Assembly: GCA_027619145.1 (NCBI GenBank) | Contig: JAQCGA010000162.1 | Location: 1 to 7,992, forward strand | Reading direction: 5' to 3' | Source: a bacterium | Lineage (GTDB): Bacteria > Latescibacterota > UBA2968 > GCA-2709665 | DNA: 7,992 nucleotides | Part shown: piece by piece, positions 1 to 6,100 of the stretch | How positions within the stretch are numbered: position 1 is the stretch's first letter | How the letters are laid out: the number at the start of each line of letters is the position of its first letter | Notes under the pieces: model-generated | Databases searched by the model: none | The model's input: the letters and a program-made list of their open reading frames with translations, nothing else | What the model was told of the DNA's origin: nothing | Translations under genes and position numbers: made by a program

Positions 1-760
1 CTGCGTCTGCGGGGAGTTCGTTTTCCAGGTTGTTGAGAAAGGAGGTCACAAAACACCCAGGTGCGGCCATGGTGAAGCGGGGTTCCCAGGCCCAGGTCCA
101 GGTGGTCATGGTGCCGCCGCCGGAATTGCCGGTAAGACCTATGTGGGTGGGGTCCACTTCCGGGCGGGTGAGGAGGTAATCCAGGCCACGTACGGCATCC
201 CATGCACGCCACGTGCCAAACCAGTCGCCCAGGAGTTCGAGCTGTTTGCCCATCATGTTGTGGGCTCGGGTGCAGGCGCGTACGGATTCGCGGTTTTTGA
301 CATTGTAATACTGGTCGCGTTCCCCCTGGTTGAAGGGGTCAATGATGAAGGCGGCGAATCCGTTGCGGACGAGGCGCTGGCAGAAACCCTGGTAGAGGTC
401 AGATTGTTTTCCGTTGGCGCTGTGGCCGCACGAGCCAATGACGCCGGGGGCCGGTGCGTCGAGTTTGTCCGGTAGGTAAAGGTTGCCGGTGACCAGGCAG
501 CCGGGGCGGCTTTCGAAGAGGATGTTTTCGATGCGGTAGCCCCGGCGGTGCACTGTGCCGGTGATTTGGGCGTTAAGCGGTGTTTTACGCGGGCGCGGGC
601 CAAATGCCCGAGAGATGGCTTTTTGTACGTTTTCCTGGTAGGTCAGTGCCTGTTTGCGCGTGCGGACGGCGGCCAGGCGATTTTTGCGGTCTATGTAGAT
701 GTCTCGGACGCGGTCCACGTAATCGTCCAGGACCATGTGGGCATATCCATTGCGCGGCAT
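1..760 (-). CDS. Alpha/beta hydrolase, acetylxylan-esterase-like (C-terminus beyond window edge)
   Basis: Reading the minus strand from the ATG at 760-758 gives 253 uninterrupted residues that run off the left edge, so the C-terminus is missing. The protein resembles the large acetylxylan esterase / Abhydrolase_7 / dienelactone-hydrolase-like group. A helical N-terminal region (about 1-60) precedes the hydrolase core. GSCGHSANGK (109-118) matches the oxyanion-loop HG region, and DPFNQGER (141-148) matches the D..GxGER segment. GNSGGG (211-216) is the nucleophile elbow, with Ser213 as the expected catalytic serine. CFVTS (236-240) fits the segment that follows the elbow in this family. The catalytic Asp and His should lie beyond the edge. 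No signal peptide is visible, so a cytoplasmic enzyme is likely. The start is set by AAAAGGAGACC four bases upstream. It is divergent from the aminotransferase gene. The substrate (acetylated sugar, other ester or peptide) cannot be told from sequence. Confidence 0.88.
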   Translation of the reverse strand, partial: MPRNGYAHMVLDDYVDRVRDIYIDRKNRLAAVRTRKQALTYQENVQKAISRAFGPRPRKTPLNAQITGTVHRRGYRIENILFESRPGCLVTGNLYLPDKLDAPAPGVIGSCGHSANGKQSDLYQGFCQRLVRNGFAAFIIDPFNQGERDQYYNVKNRESVRACTRAHNMMGKQLELLGDWFGTWRAWDAVRGLDYLLTRPEVDPTHIGLTGNSGGGTMTTWTWAWEPRFTMAAPGCFVTSFLNNLENELPADA

Positions 761-764
761 TCAG

Positions 765-775
765 GGTCTCCTTTT
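765..775 (-). promoter_or_regulatory. Ribosome binding site of the alpha/beta hydrolase
   Basis: On the minus strand this reads AAAAGGAGACC, four bases before the ATG at 760. It fixes the start of the hydrolase. The same 11 bases, in the opposite orientation, serve the divergent aminotransferase gene at 919-929. Confidence 0.75.
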
Positions 776-869
776 CGTATAAGAAGGGGTTGTACGTGTA
801 CGAGCAAGGTAGTTGAAGGGAGTGGATGGAGCAAGCAAAAGTTCCAGGGGATTTCGTGTGGAATTTGGC

Positions 870-898
870 TTGACATTGATGGATCAAAGCGCGATTCT
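870..898 (+). promoter_or_regulatory. Candidate sigma-70-like promoter for the DegT aminotransferase
   Basis: A perfect TTGACA (870-875) is followed after 17 bases by GATTCT (893-898). That hexamer keeps only the A at position 2 and the T at position 6 of a -10 box. Transcription would start near 905, giving a leader of about 28 bases. The -35 is convincing and the -10 is weak, so this is a candidate only. Confidence 0.35.
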
Positions 899-908
899 AC
901 GGGCACAT

Positions 909-922
909 TTTTGTGAACAAAA
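909..922. promoter_or_regulatory. Small palindrome overlapping the aminotransferase SD
   Basis: TTTTGT, GA, ACAAAA forms a perfect inverted repeat with 6-base arms and a 2-base centre. It lies just downstream of the candidate promoter and touches the SD sequence, a position suited to an operator. It is AT-only apart from one G-C pair, so it would be a weak RNA hairpin. Chance occurrence is possible. Confidence 0.2.
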
Positions 923-932
923 GGAGACCGAG

Positions 933-2225
933 ATGGCAATAAAAACAGAAAGCAAACTGGCAATTCATGGTGGAAAACCTGCGGTTCCAGCGGATGTTAT
1001 TTTTCGGATGTGGCCGGAGGTGACTGGGGAAGACGAAGAACTGATTTTGGCTTCGCTACGGCAGGATAAGCATGCGTTTGGGCCGCATGCAGAAGCATTG
1101 CAGGAGGAATTTGCGGCGTGGAACGGGAACCGGTTCTGTATGGCGACCAATGCGGGGACAGCGGCGTTGCATATGTGCGTAGCCGGTTGCGGGATTGGGC
1201 CGGGCGATGAGGTGATTACGACGGCGCTTTCGTGGACGAGCAGCGCGTCCTGTATTTTGCATCACGGGGCGATTCCGGTGTTTGTAGATGTGGATTGGGA
1301 GACGATGAATCTGGATCCCGAGAAGATTGAGGCGGCGATTACGGAGAAGACGAAGGGGATTCTGGTGGTACATTATTTTGCGATCGTGTGCGAGATGGAG
1401 CCGATCTTGAAGATTGCGCGGAAGCACGGGTTGAAGGTGATTGAGGATGCCTGTCAGGCGCACGGTTCGACTTATCGTGGAGAGAAGGCGGGGACGCTGG
1501 CCGATGCAGCGGGGTTCAGTTTGAACCAGAATAAGAATTTGTGCGGTGGGGAGGGCGGGCTGTTTGTGACGGATGACGAGGCAGTGTTCCGGCGCGGGAA
1601 GGCGGTGACAAGTTTCAGCGATATGCGGCCTCCGGAGGCTGGGCGAGATTATGACGATTACGGGCTGGGGTGGATGTACCGCACGTCCGATCTGTCTGCG
1701 GCGTTTGCGCTGGGGCAGTTGCGGAAGCTGGACCGGACGAATGAATGGGCGCAAGAGAACTGGTTCCGGCTCCATGGAAAACTGGAGGGGACACCGCACC
1801 TGGTGCGGTCGTTTACGTCCGAGGAGCGGACGACGAACGGGTATGCGTATGTGCTGCGGGTGGCCCCGGAGTACGCGAAGGCTCGTGGGGTGCGGCTGCG
1901 GGCGATGACCGAGGGAATTCTGGAGGCGTTGAAGGCGGAGGGAGTGAAGATGTCTTTGGCCAACTGGCTGTTGCCAGCCCATTCGGTGTTTCAGGCGAAG
2001 AATGCATTTGGGAAGGGAATGCCGTGGTCGTCCGGGTTTGCGCGGGAGGATGTGAATTACGATCTGGACCAGTTCCCGGTGGCGCAGGATTGTATTGATA
2101 CGTGTTTGTGGAATGTGTACAATCACCGTCCACCCAATGGGCCTGAGCAGATCGATGCGCTGGCTGAGGGAATTCGGAAGGTGTTTGAGAATCTGGATGA
2201 GGTGCCCGTGGAGGGAAATCGGTAA
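933..2225 (+). CDS. DegT/DnrJ/EryC1/StrS family PLP-dependent aminotransferase
   Basis: 430-residue fold-type I aminotransferase of the DegT/DnrJ/EryC1/StrS family. These enzymes usually transfer an amino group to keto-sugars, ketosides or inosose-type cyclitols in the cytoplasm. The N-terminus LAIHGGKPAVP (9-19) is typical. AGTAAL (74-79) is the PLP-phosphate loop. EDACQAHG (171-178) supplies Asp172 for the pyridine nitrogen. NQNKNLCGGEGG (198-209) carries Lys201, the Schiff-base lysine. MYRTSDLSAA (248-257) is the usual RxxxxxAA segment. Family length is about 370-440, so it is full length. The ATG at 933 is chosen over an in-frame ATG at 813 because AAAAGGAGACC lies three bases upstream and the family N-terminus begins there. 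The segment HYFAIVCEME (147-156) departs from the usual H-x-x-G-x-x-x-D/E-M pattern by having Ala in place of Gly. No sugar-nucleotide genes adjoin it, so the substrate is unknown. Confidence 0.93.
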   Translation: MAIKTESKLAIHGGKPAVPADVIFRMWPEVTGEDEELILASLRQDKHAFGPHAEALQEEFAAWNGNRFCMATNAGTAALHMCVAGCGIGPGDEVITTALSWTSSASCILHHGAIPVFVDVDWETMNLDPEKIEAAITEKTKGILVVHYFAIVCEMEPILKIARKHGLKVIEDACQAHGSTYRGEKAGTLADAAGFSLNQNKNLCGGEGGLFVTDDEAVFRRGKAVTSFSDMRPPEAGRDYDDYGLGWMYRTSDLSAAFALGQLRKLDRTNEWAQENWFRLHGKLEGTPHLVRSFTSEERTTNGYAYVLRVAPEYAKARGVRLRAMTEGILEALKAEGVKMSLANWLLPAHSVFQAKNAFGKGMPWSSGFAREDVNYDLDQFPVAQDCIDTCLWNVYNHRPPNGPEQIDALAEGIRKVFENLDEVPVEGNR

Positions 2226-2252
2226 GGAGTGATCGAAAAAATATGGAGAGAA

Positions 2253-2639
2253 TTATTCAGTATCGTGTTCGATTTCATCTATGACGTAGAAAAAGTCGGG
2301 AATCTGTGTCGAGGCATGGACTGTCTGATCCGCTTCGTGTATATGGTGCGGTGCATTCTGGAGTTGTGGATAGTGGGGCGCATTGTCCCATCGTTTGATC
2401 AGGTTTCCGCGTGCATCCTGCCAGTGGAAGCTGTATTTCAATGTTTCAATCCGGCCGGTAGATTCGGCAATGTACATAAAAAACTCTGCCTGGCCCCCGG
2501 ATTTCAAGGAGGCCTTGATCCGTAATTTGGCATCGGCAGAGGAGATTTCACATCTGAGAATTTGATAGGAAAGAATAGTTGGACTTTCAATCAGCCGGGA
2601 TTCGACCGAAGCGGCGTATTGCTGCAGGATCGGGTTCAC
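2253..2639 (-). CDS. TumE-family (DUF6516-type) toxin of a toxin-antitoxin-like pair
   Basis: 128-residue protein starting at GTG (2639-2637). It resembles the family now named 'toxin-antitoxin system TumE family protein'. The recognition core is HWQD (72-75), then RWDNAPH (83-89), then a PHHIH cluster (97-101), in the order and spacing I know from that family. The conserved His, Asp, Asn and Trp residues suggest a nucleic-acid-acting or nuclease-like active site, but the biochemical activity is not established by the sequence. The acidic C-terminus and the total length fit the family. It lies second in a two-gene minus-strand operon: its GTG overlaps the TGA of the upstream gene (GTGA, 2639-2636), which implies translational coupling. 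The gene converges with the aminotransferase 27 bases away, with no clear terminator between. The assignment is from remembered motifs, not a search. Confidence 0.72.
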   Translation of the reverse strand: MNPILQQYAASVESRLIESPTILSYQILRCEISSADAKLRIKASLKSGGQAEFFMYIAESTGRIETLKYSFHWQDARGNLIKRWDNAPHYPQLQNAPHHIHEADQTVHASTQIPDFFYVIDEIEHDTE

Positions 2640-2953
2640 ACGTCCTGCTCCAGCGCGTTGAGACGTTTCTGTGTGTTTTTTAGCATGTCAATGGTTGAAG
2701 CCCATTCGATGAAATCCATTTCATCGCCCAGTTTACCCTGGTTGTATTGTGTGTAAAAGCATGCCGATTGCATGCCGAACTTTTCTTCAAATGCTTTGAT
2801 CTGCGCTTCCAGGCGTGATTTGAGTTTGTGCATGTGTTCAATTTCTCGGGCGAGGAGCTTGCCGAGCGTTTGATCCAGAATCGGGTCAACCGTCGCATTG
2901 GCGACGGCAATATACTGCTCCAGCCGTTTGATTTTTTTCAGTGCATCCGACAT
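2636..2953 (-). CDS. Probable antitoxin: coiled-coil partner of the TumE-like toxin
   Basis: 105-residue, helix-rich, charged protein lying directly upstream of the toxin and overlapping it by 4 bases. The first half (about 1-58) is Lys/Glu/Leu-rich and likely forms a helical hairpin or coiled coil. The second half holds a compact motif, FGMQS (59-63), FY (66-67), GKLGDEMDFIEW (73-84). I recall this pattern (GM-S-FY-GxLGD-x-DF-EW) from small partners of such toxins in bacteria and archaea. No helix-turn-helix or ribbon-helix-helix domain is visible, so it may not bind DNA in the usual way. I start it at the ATG at 2953, not the in-frame ATG at 2965, because GAGGA stands five bases before 2953 and no SD precedes 2965. 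The antitoxin role is inferred from order and coupling; a structural or other partner role is possible. Confidence 0.65.
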   Translation of the reverse strand: MSDALKKIKRLEQYIAVANATVDPILDQTLGKLLAREIEHMHKLKSRLEAQIKAFEEKFGMQSACFYTQYNQGKLGDEMDFIEWASTIDMLKNTQKRLNALEQDV

Positions 2954-3047
2954 GGAGTTCCTCATTCAGGATATGGAACTGCTCTGAGAATGCCCAGGGT
3001 TTCAATCGGAATTGAGAGTGTTCGTGCCGTTTTTCTTTGGTGAACAA

Positions 3048-3076
3048 AATATATGGCATTGTTCCGAAGGAATCAA
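3048..3076 (-). promoter_or_regulatory. Candidate promoter of the toxin-antitoxin-like operon
   Basis: On the minus strand TTGATT (3076-3071) is followed after 17 bases by TATATT (3053-3048). This is a 4/6 and a 5/6 match to sigma-70 boxes with ideal spacing. Transcription would begin near 3041, leaving a leader of about 88 bases before the ATG at 2953. No palindromic operator for autoregulation stands out next to it. Confidence 0.4.
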
Positions 3077-3187
3077 CCTCCACTCGTAGGGCAGGAAGCG
3101 GCCTGTTCTGGTACCCTCGCTCCGAAGAACCTGCATCGTTCGTGGATTGGACCTGTGTTGCCTTCGTGTACGCCTCTGGAACCCTGG

Positions 3188-3219
3188 ACCTCTCAGGCCG
3201 AGGTTTGTCCACCGAACCT
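3188..3219 (+). other. Two overlapping, mutually exclusive hairpins
   Basis: Hairpin A pairs ACCTC (3188-3192) with GAGGT (3200-3204) around a 7-base loop. Hairpin B pairs AGGTTTG (3201-3207) with CGAACCT (3213-3219), seven pairs including one G-T, around a TCCAC loop. They share 3201-3204, so only one can form at a time. B is followed by a pyrimidine-rich run (3221-3231). The layout is reminiscent of a weak attenuator or terminator before the ceramidase-like gene, but the stems are short and may be fortuitous. Confidence 0.25.
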
Positions 3220-3227
3220 GTTTCTCC

Positions 3228-3251
3228 CTTTGCGTCTTAGCGTCTTTGCGT
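3228..3251. repeat. Three tandem octamers, CTTTGCGT consensus
   Basis: The units are CTTTGCGT (3228-3235), CTTAGCGT (3236-3243) and CTTTGCGT (3244-3251), followed by GA. The minus-strand form is an ACGCAAAG repeat. I recall the same motif between genes in many unrelated bacteria, where it gives spurious peptides such as SRKDAKTQR. It ends only 11 bases before the ceramidase SD, so it would lie in that gene's leader if transcription starts upstream. Confidence 0.65.
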
Positions 3252-3275
3252 GACACTTTTTCGGAGGTCAAAGCG

Positions 3276-4574
3276 ATGTATGCCGGTACCGCGTGGCAGG
3301 ATATTACACCGAAAGAACCAATTCCGCTTGGCGGACAGATGCACGTCCGGATGGGCGAGTACACCCACGATTCGTTGACGGTGAATGTGGTGGTTTTTGA
3401 GCAGGGGGATTTGCGCGTTGCCCTGGTGTCGTGCGATTTGTGCGCTTTGCCTGAGGATTTTATTGCGCTGGTGAAGGCCGCCTGCCGGGAAGCGCACGGG
3501 ATGGAACACGTGTTGATTGCGTGTACCCACACGCACGTGGGGCCGTGTACTGTTCCGTGGATGGTGGGAGAGACAATGCCCTGGTTTATGGGTGGGCTGC
3601 ACGAGGCGATTGTGCGGGCTGTGGGGGAAGGGGTGGAGGATCTGGAGGAGGTGGAAGTCTTTGCAGGGAAGGGATTTCTGGAGCAGATGGGGTGGAACCG
3701 GCGAGGGTTGCGCGAGGACGGTACCGCGGAGATGTACTGGGGAAGCTGGCAGGAAGGGTTTGCAGGAATTGAGGGGCCGCGGGATGGAGAGGTTCCGGTG
3801 ATTTTTGCGCGGCGACCTGCGGGGGAAATGAAGGTGGTGATTCCGTCGTTTTCGACGCACCCGAATTGTGTGGAAGGGGAACGATATTATAGTGCGGATG
3901 TGGTAGGCGTGGTTCGGCGTGTGCTGCGTGGGGCGCTGGGTGACGACGTGGGTGTGGTTTATCTCACGGGGGCTGCGGGGGATACGGCACCGAGTATTAT
4001 GGAGAACAATCCGGAGAATGTGCAGCCCTGGCGGGGTGAAGCGGGATTGCAGCGAAGCGGGAAGTATCTGGGTGGAGAGATTTTGAAGGTGATTGCTGCT
4101 GCGATCGTTCCGATGGTGGAGCCGGAGTTGCGATTTGAGCGAGAGGTGCTGGAGATTCCGATGCGACCGTGGCCGGATTCGTTCGATCCTTCGACATTAC
4201 AGGGCGGGCATCGGGAGTTTTTTACAAAGAGCAAGGAAATGTGGCCGCAGATGATGAAAGAAGAGAGCCCGATTCAGGTGCCGGTGAATGTGTTGCGGAT
4301 TGGCGATGCGGCGATTTGTACGAACCCGGGAGAGCTGTACTGTCAGCTTGGGCTGGAGATTAAGAAACTGTCGCCGGCCGCAGTGACGGTGGTGGCCGAG
4401 TTGACGGACGGGTGCGTGGGGTATATTCCTACGGCTGCTGCGATTGCACGAGGTGGATACAGCGCGAACCCGGGGCGGCAGTGTAAGCTGGCTCAAGAGG
4501 CGGGAGAGTGGATTGTGGAGGCGACAGGAAGGATGCTGGCGGAGGTTTTCTCAGACGGTACTTCCTGTGGGTAG
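3276..4574 (+). CDS. Neutral/alkaline ceramidase-like hydrolase, minimal N-terminal-domain form
   Basis: 432-residue protein matching the neutral/alkaline non-lysosomal ceramidase N-terminal domain, a zinc amidase fold. ACTHTHVGP (82-90) corresponds to the SHTHSGPG zinc motif, with His85 and His87. STHPNC (193-198) with SAD (206-208) matches the CHP...SAD region, where His195 is a likely zinc ligand. TGAAGDTAP (231-239) matches the GAxGDxSP loop. TNPGELY (349-355) and DGCVGYIPT (378-386) match the late NPGE and NGYxGYxPT motifs, expected to supply Glu353 and Tyr383. Secreted ceramidases run to about 650-750 residues with a signal peptide and a C-terminal Ig-like domain. Both are absent here, so a cytoplasmic enzyme on a different amide or ester substrate is plausible. 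The start at 3276 is fixed by GGAGGT seven bases upstream; in-frame sequence before it looks non-coding. It is strongly G-rich over C and has no gene partner beside it. Confidence 0.85.
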   Translation: MYAGTAWQDITPKEPIPLGGQMHVRMGEYTHDSLTVNVVVFEQGDLRVALVSCDLCALPEDFIALVKAACREAHGMEHVLIACTHTHVGPCTVPWMVGETMPWFMGGLHEAIVRAVGEGVEDLEEVEVFAGKGFLEQMGWNRRGLREDGTAEMYWGSWQEGFAGIEGPRDGEVPVIFARRPAGEMKVVIPSFSTHPNCVEGERYYSADVVGVVRRVLRGALGDDVGVVYLTGAAGDTAPSIMENNPENVQPWRGEAGLQRSGKYLGGEILKVIAAAIVPMVEPELRFEREVLEIPMRPWPDSFDPSTLQGGHREFFTKSKEMWPQMMKEESPIQVPVNVLRIGDAAICTNPGELYCQLGLEIKKLSPAAVTVVAELTDGCVGYIPTAAAIARGGYSANPGRQCKLAQEAGEWIVEATGRMLAEVFSDGTSCG

Positions 4575-4746
4575 TTGAGCGGCTGCTGGCAGTGTTTATT
4601 TCCTTGTTAATATAGAATGTTATATTGAAAAAATCTTTATATGAGCCCCATTTCATATTGCCACATTCAATATTTTTTCATATATTTATAAGTCTCCATC
4701 GCATTTTTTTGTAATTATTGGATATTGAGATTCAGGAAGTGAGACG
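4575..4746. other. AT-rich spacer before yggS
   Basis: A 172-base region much richer in A and T than the flanking genes. It holds a weak inverted repeat (AATATA and TATATT around 4609-4626), a GAAAAAAT / ATTTTTTC pair about 35 bases apart, and the yggS promoter candidate. No GC-rich terminator hairpin was seen after the ceramidase-like gene. Confidence 0.55.
4658..4686 (+). promoter_or_regulatory. Sigma-70-like promoter for the yggS-yggT-divIVA cluster
   Basis: TTGCCA (4658-4663) and TATATT (4681-4686) each match the consensus at 5 of 6 positions and are 17 bases apart, within an AT-rich tract. Transcription would begin near 4693, giving a leader of about 54 bases. This is the best promoter-like signal in the window. 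Confidence 0.55.
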
Positions 4747-5436
4747 ATGTCTTTAATTCTGGAGAACTTAGAGCGGACTCAGGAGCGGATTGCTGCGGCT
4801 GCTGCCCGGAGTGGGCGGGATGCGTCAGATGTTACGCTGGTGGTTGTTTCTAAGACGCAATCTGTGGATGTAATCCAGGAAGCAGTAGACGCCGGTGTGA
4901 GGGTGTTAGGAGAAAACAGAATCCAGGAAGCGGAAGAGAAAGCCGGAAGTGTGAAGGGCGATGTGGCCTGGCATCTGGTGGGGCATTTGCAGAGGAATAA
5001 GGTAAAAAATGCGCTGGCGCTGTTCGATTTGATTCATTCTGTGGATCATGTGCGGCTTGCAAAAGAAATTGGGAAACGAGCGGTACAAAACGAGCAGGTA
5101 GGCCGGGTGCTGGTGCAGGTGAATACGTCGGGGTCGGAGTCGCAGTTTGGGGTGGCGCCTGAAGAGGCGCTGGATCTGATTGGGCAAATTTCGCAGATCG
5201 AGGGCGTTGGGGTGGAGGGGTTGATGACGATCGGTGTATTTTCGCCAGACCCCGAAGCGGTTCGGCCCTGTTTTGTTCGGTTGCGAAATTTGTGCGATGA
5301 GGTTGAAGCGGCCGGGCTACCGGGTGTGTCAATGCGACATCTGTCTATGGGGATGACGGGGGATTTTGAGGTGGCGGTTGAGGAAGGCGCAACACTGGTT
5401 CGAGTGGGAACGGCAATTTTCGGCGCAAGAAACTGA
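4747..5436 (+). CDS. yggS: YggS/PLPBP family pyridoxal phosphate homeostasis protein
   Basis: 229 residues, full length for the YggS/YBL036C/PROSC family. These are cytoplasmic, single-domain alanine-racemase-like TIM barrels that bind PLP without known enzymatic turnover and keep vitamin B6 and amino-acid pools in balance. Lys36 in VVVSKTQ (32-38) is the PLP-binding lysine. GENRIQE (55-61), WHLVGHLQRNK (75-85), HSVD (97-100), VNTSGSESQFG (125-135) and LSMGMTGD (199-206) are family signatures. RVGTAIFG (219-226) closes the phosphate site. The ATG at 4747 is preceded by AGGAAGTGAG. It begins a plus-strand group: yggT follows after 19 bases. In many Gram-negative bacteria proC lies between yggS and yggT; it is absent here. 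A candidate promoter lies 61 bases upstream. Confidence 0.97.
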   Translation: MSLILENLERTQERIAAAAARSGRDASDVTLVVVSKTQSVDVIQEAVDAGVRVLGENRIQEAEEKAGSVKGDVAWHLVGHLQRNKVKNALALFDLIHSVDHVRLAKEIGKRAVQNEQVGRVLVQVNTSGSESQFGVAPEEALDLIGQISQIEGVGVEGLMTIGVFSPDPEAVRPCFVRLRNLCDEVEAAGLPGVSMRHLSMGMTGDFEVAVEEGATLVRVGTAIFGARN

Positions 5437-5455
5437 CGAAGGTAGACAGGGGCTT

Positions 5456-6058
5456 ATGTTATTCGTACTGTTGCAGGTTGTGGATCATATGCGCACGGTT
5501 GTGAACGTGGTGGCCATTGCGGTGGTGGTGCTGGTGGTGGGGTTGATGTTGCTGCGGTGGGTACTGTTGAAGCTAAGTCCATTCAGTGGGCTGTCTTATC
5601 AGATCAGACAGTTGACGGACCCCATTATCTGGCCGGTTGCCCAGAATTTGCCGCTGCCCAATAGTATGAGTGTGGCTCCGCTGTTTGTGGTTCTTGCCAC
5701 TTTGCTGGGTGCATTTTTTATCAAGTGGCTTACGGGTGATGTGCTTCAGGCCGTAGAAGGTATTTTGCGGGCGTTGATCGATGGCATGTTTTTGCAGATT
5801 TTAGGCTGGCTGTTTTACGGTGCAATTTCGGTTTTTCTGGTGTTTTTGATTGCGCGGATCATTTTGTCCTGGATGCCTTTTTTGCGCGATGGCCGGTTGA
5901 TGGGGATGTTGTTCAGTCTGACTGAACCTGTGATGGCCCCTTTCCGCCAGTTGATCCCGCCTCTGGGGATGTTTGATCTGTCGCCGATTTTACTGATTTT
6001 TTTGTTGAACTTTGCACAGGGTGCAATACTGAGTATTTTTGGGTTACGAATGTATTGA
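5456..6058 (+). CDS. yggT: YggT family integral membrane protein
   Basis: 200-residue hydrophobic protein with two YGGT-type repeats. Likely membrane segments are about 14-36, 72-92, 112-137 and 176-198. The second repeat is clearest: ARIILSWMP (133-141), LTEPVMAPFR (155-164), IPP (167-169) and DLSP (174-177) are the hallmark LSW, TEP, R-xxIPP and DLSP motifs. The first repeat is degenerate, with LTDP (53-56) in the equivalent place. YggT/YlmG proteins are linked to osmotic tolerance, membrane insertion and, by neighbourhood, to division; the exact reaction is unknown. The start at 5456 is chosen for AGGGG three bases upstream and its place just after yggS. The frame stays open back to 5366, but that would overlap yggS, and the ATG at 5489 is an alternative. 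The stop at 6056-6058 leads in the same frame into the next gene. Confidence 0.9.
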   Translation: MLFVLLQVVDHMRTVVNVVAIAVVVLVVGLMLLRWVLLKLSPFSGLSYQIRQLTDPIIWPVAQNLPLPNSMSVAPLFVVLATLLGAFFIKWLTGDVLQAVEGILRALIDGMFLQILGWLFYGAISVFLVFLIARIILSWMPFLRDGRLMGMLFSLTEPVMAPFRQLIPPLGMFDLSPILLIFLLNFAQGAILSIFGLRMY

Positions 6059-6100
6059 TATTGGACGGCGGTTGTTTTCCGTCTCGTCGGGAGGTGTGGA

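Larger units (their letters stand above)
2954..3275. other. 322-base non-coding region between divergent genes
   Basis: This stretch separates the minus-strand toxin-antitoxin-like operon from the plus-strand ceramidase-like gene. The open frames crossing it have no SD and no recognisable domain, so I treat it as non-coding. It holds the candidate minus-strand promoter (3048-3076), two overlapping hairpins (3188-3219), an octamer repeat (3228-3251) and the strong ceramidase SD (3263-3268). I found no convincing plus-strand promoter. The segment 3077-3185 contains nothing I can name; it may be remnant repeat DNA. Confidence 0.6.

Noticed and set aside
813..932. N-terminal extension of the aminotransferase to an ATG at 813
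   Set aside because: The family N-terminus starts at 933 behind a strong SD. The extension covers the candidate promoter and has no SD.
1056..2126. 356-codon open frame on the minus strand antisense to the aminotransferase
   Set aside because: Arg/Pro/His-rich translation with no domain, fully inside a clear plus-strand enzyme gene. Its length is explained by the G-rich codon pattern of the opposite strand.
3002..3532. 176-codon minus-strand frame across the non-coding stretch
   Set aside because: It contains the SRKDAKTQR peptide of the octamer repeat, has no SD or domain, and overlaps the ceramidase start antisense.
3237..3860. 207-codon minus-strand frame antisense to the ceramidase-like gene
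   Set aside because: His/Pro/Arg-rich shadow of the G-rich coding strand, with no recognisable motif.
6025..6038. AATACT-G-AGTATT palindrome followed by T bases near the yggT end, considered as a terminator
   Set aside because: The stem is AT-rich with almost no loop and lies inside yggT codons for the conserved C-terminus, so it is too weak to call.
6064..6083. GACGG / CCGTC inverted repeat between yggT and the propeller gene
   Set aside because: Only five pairs with a 10-base loop and no T-tract; could easily be chance.
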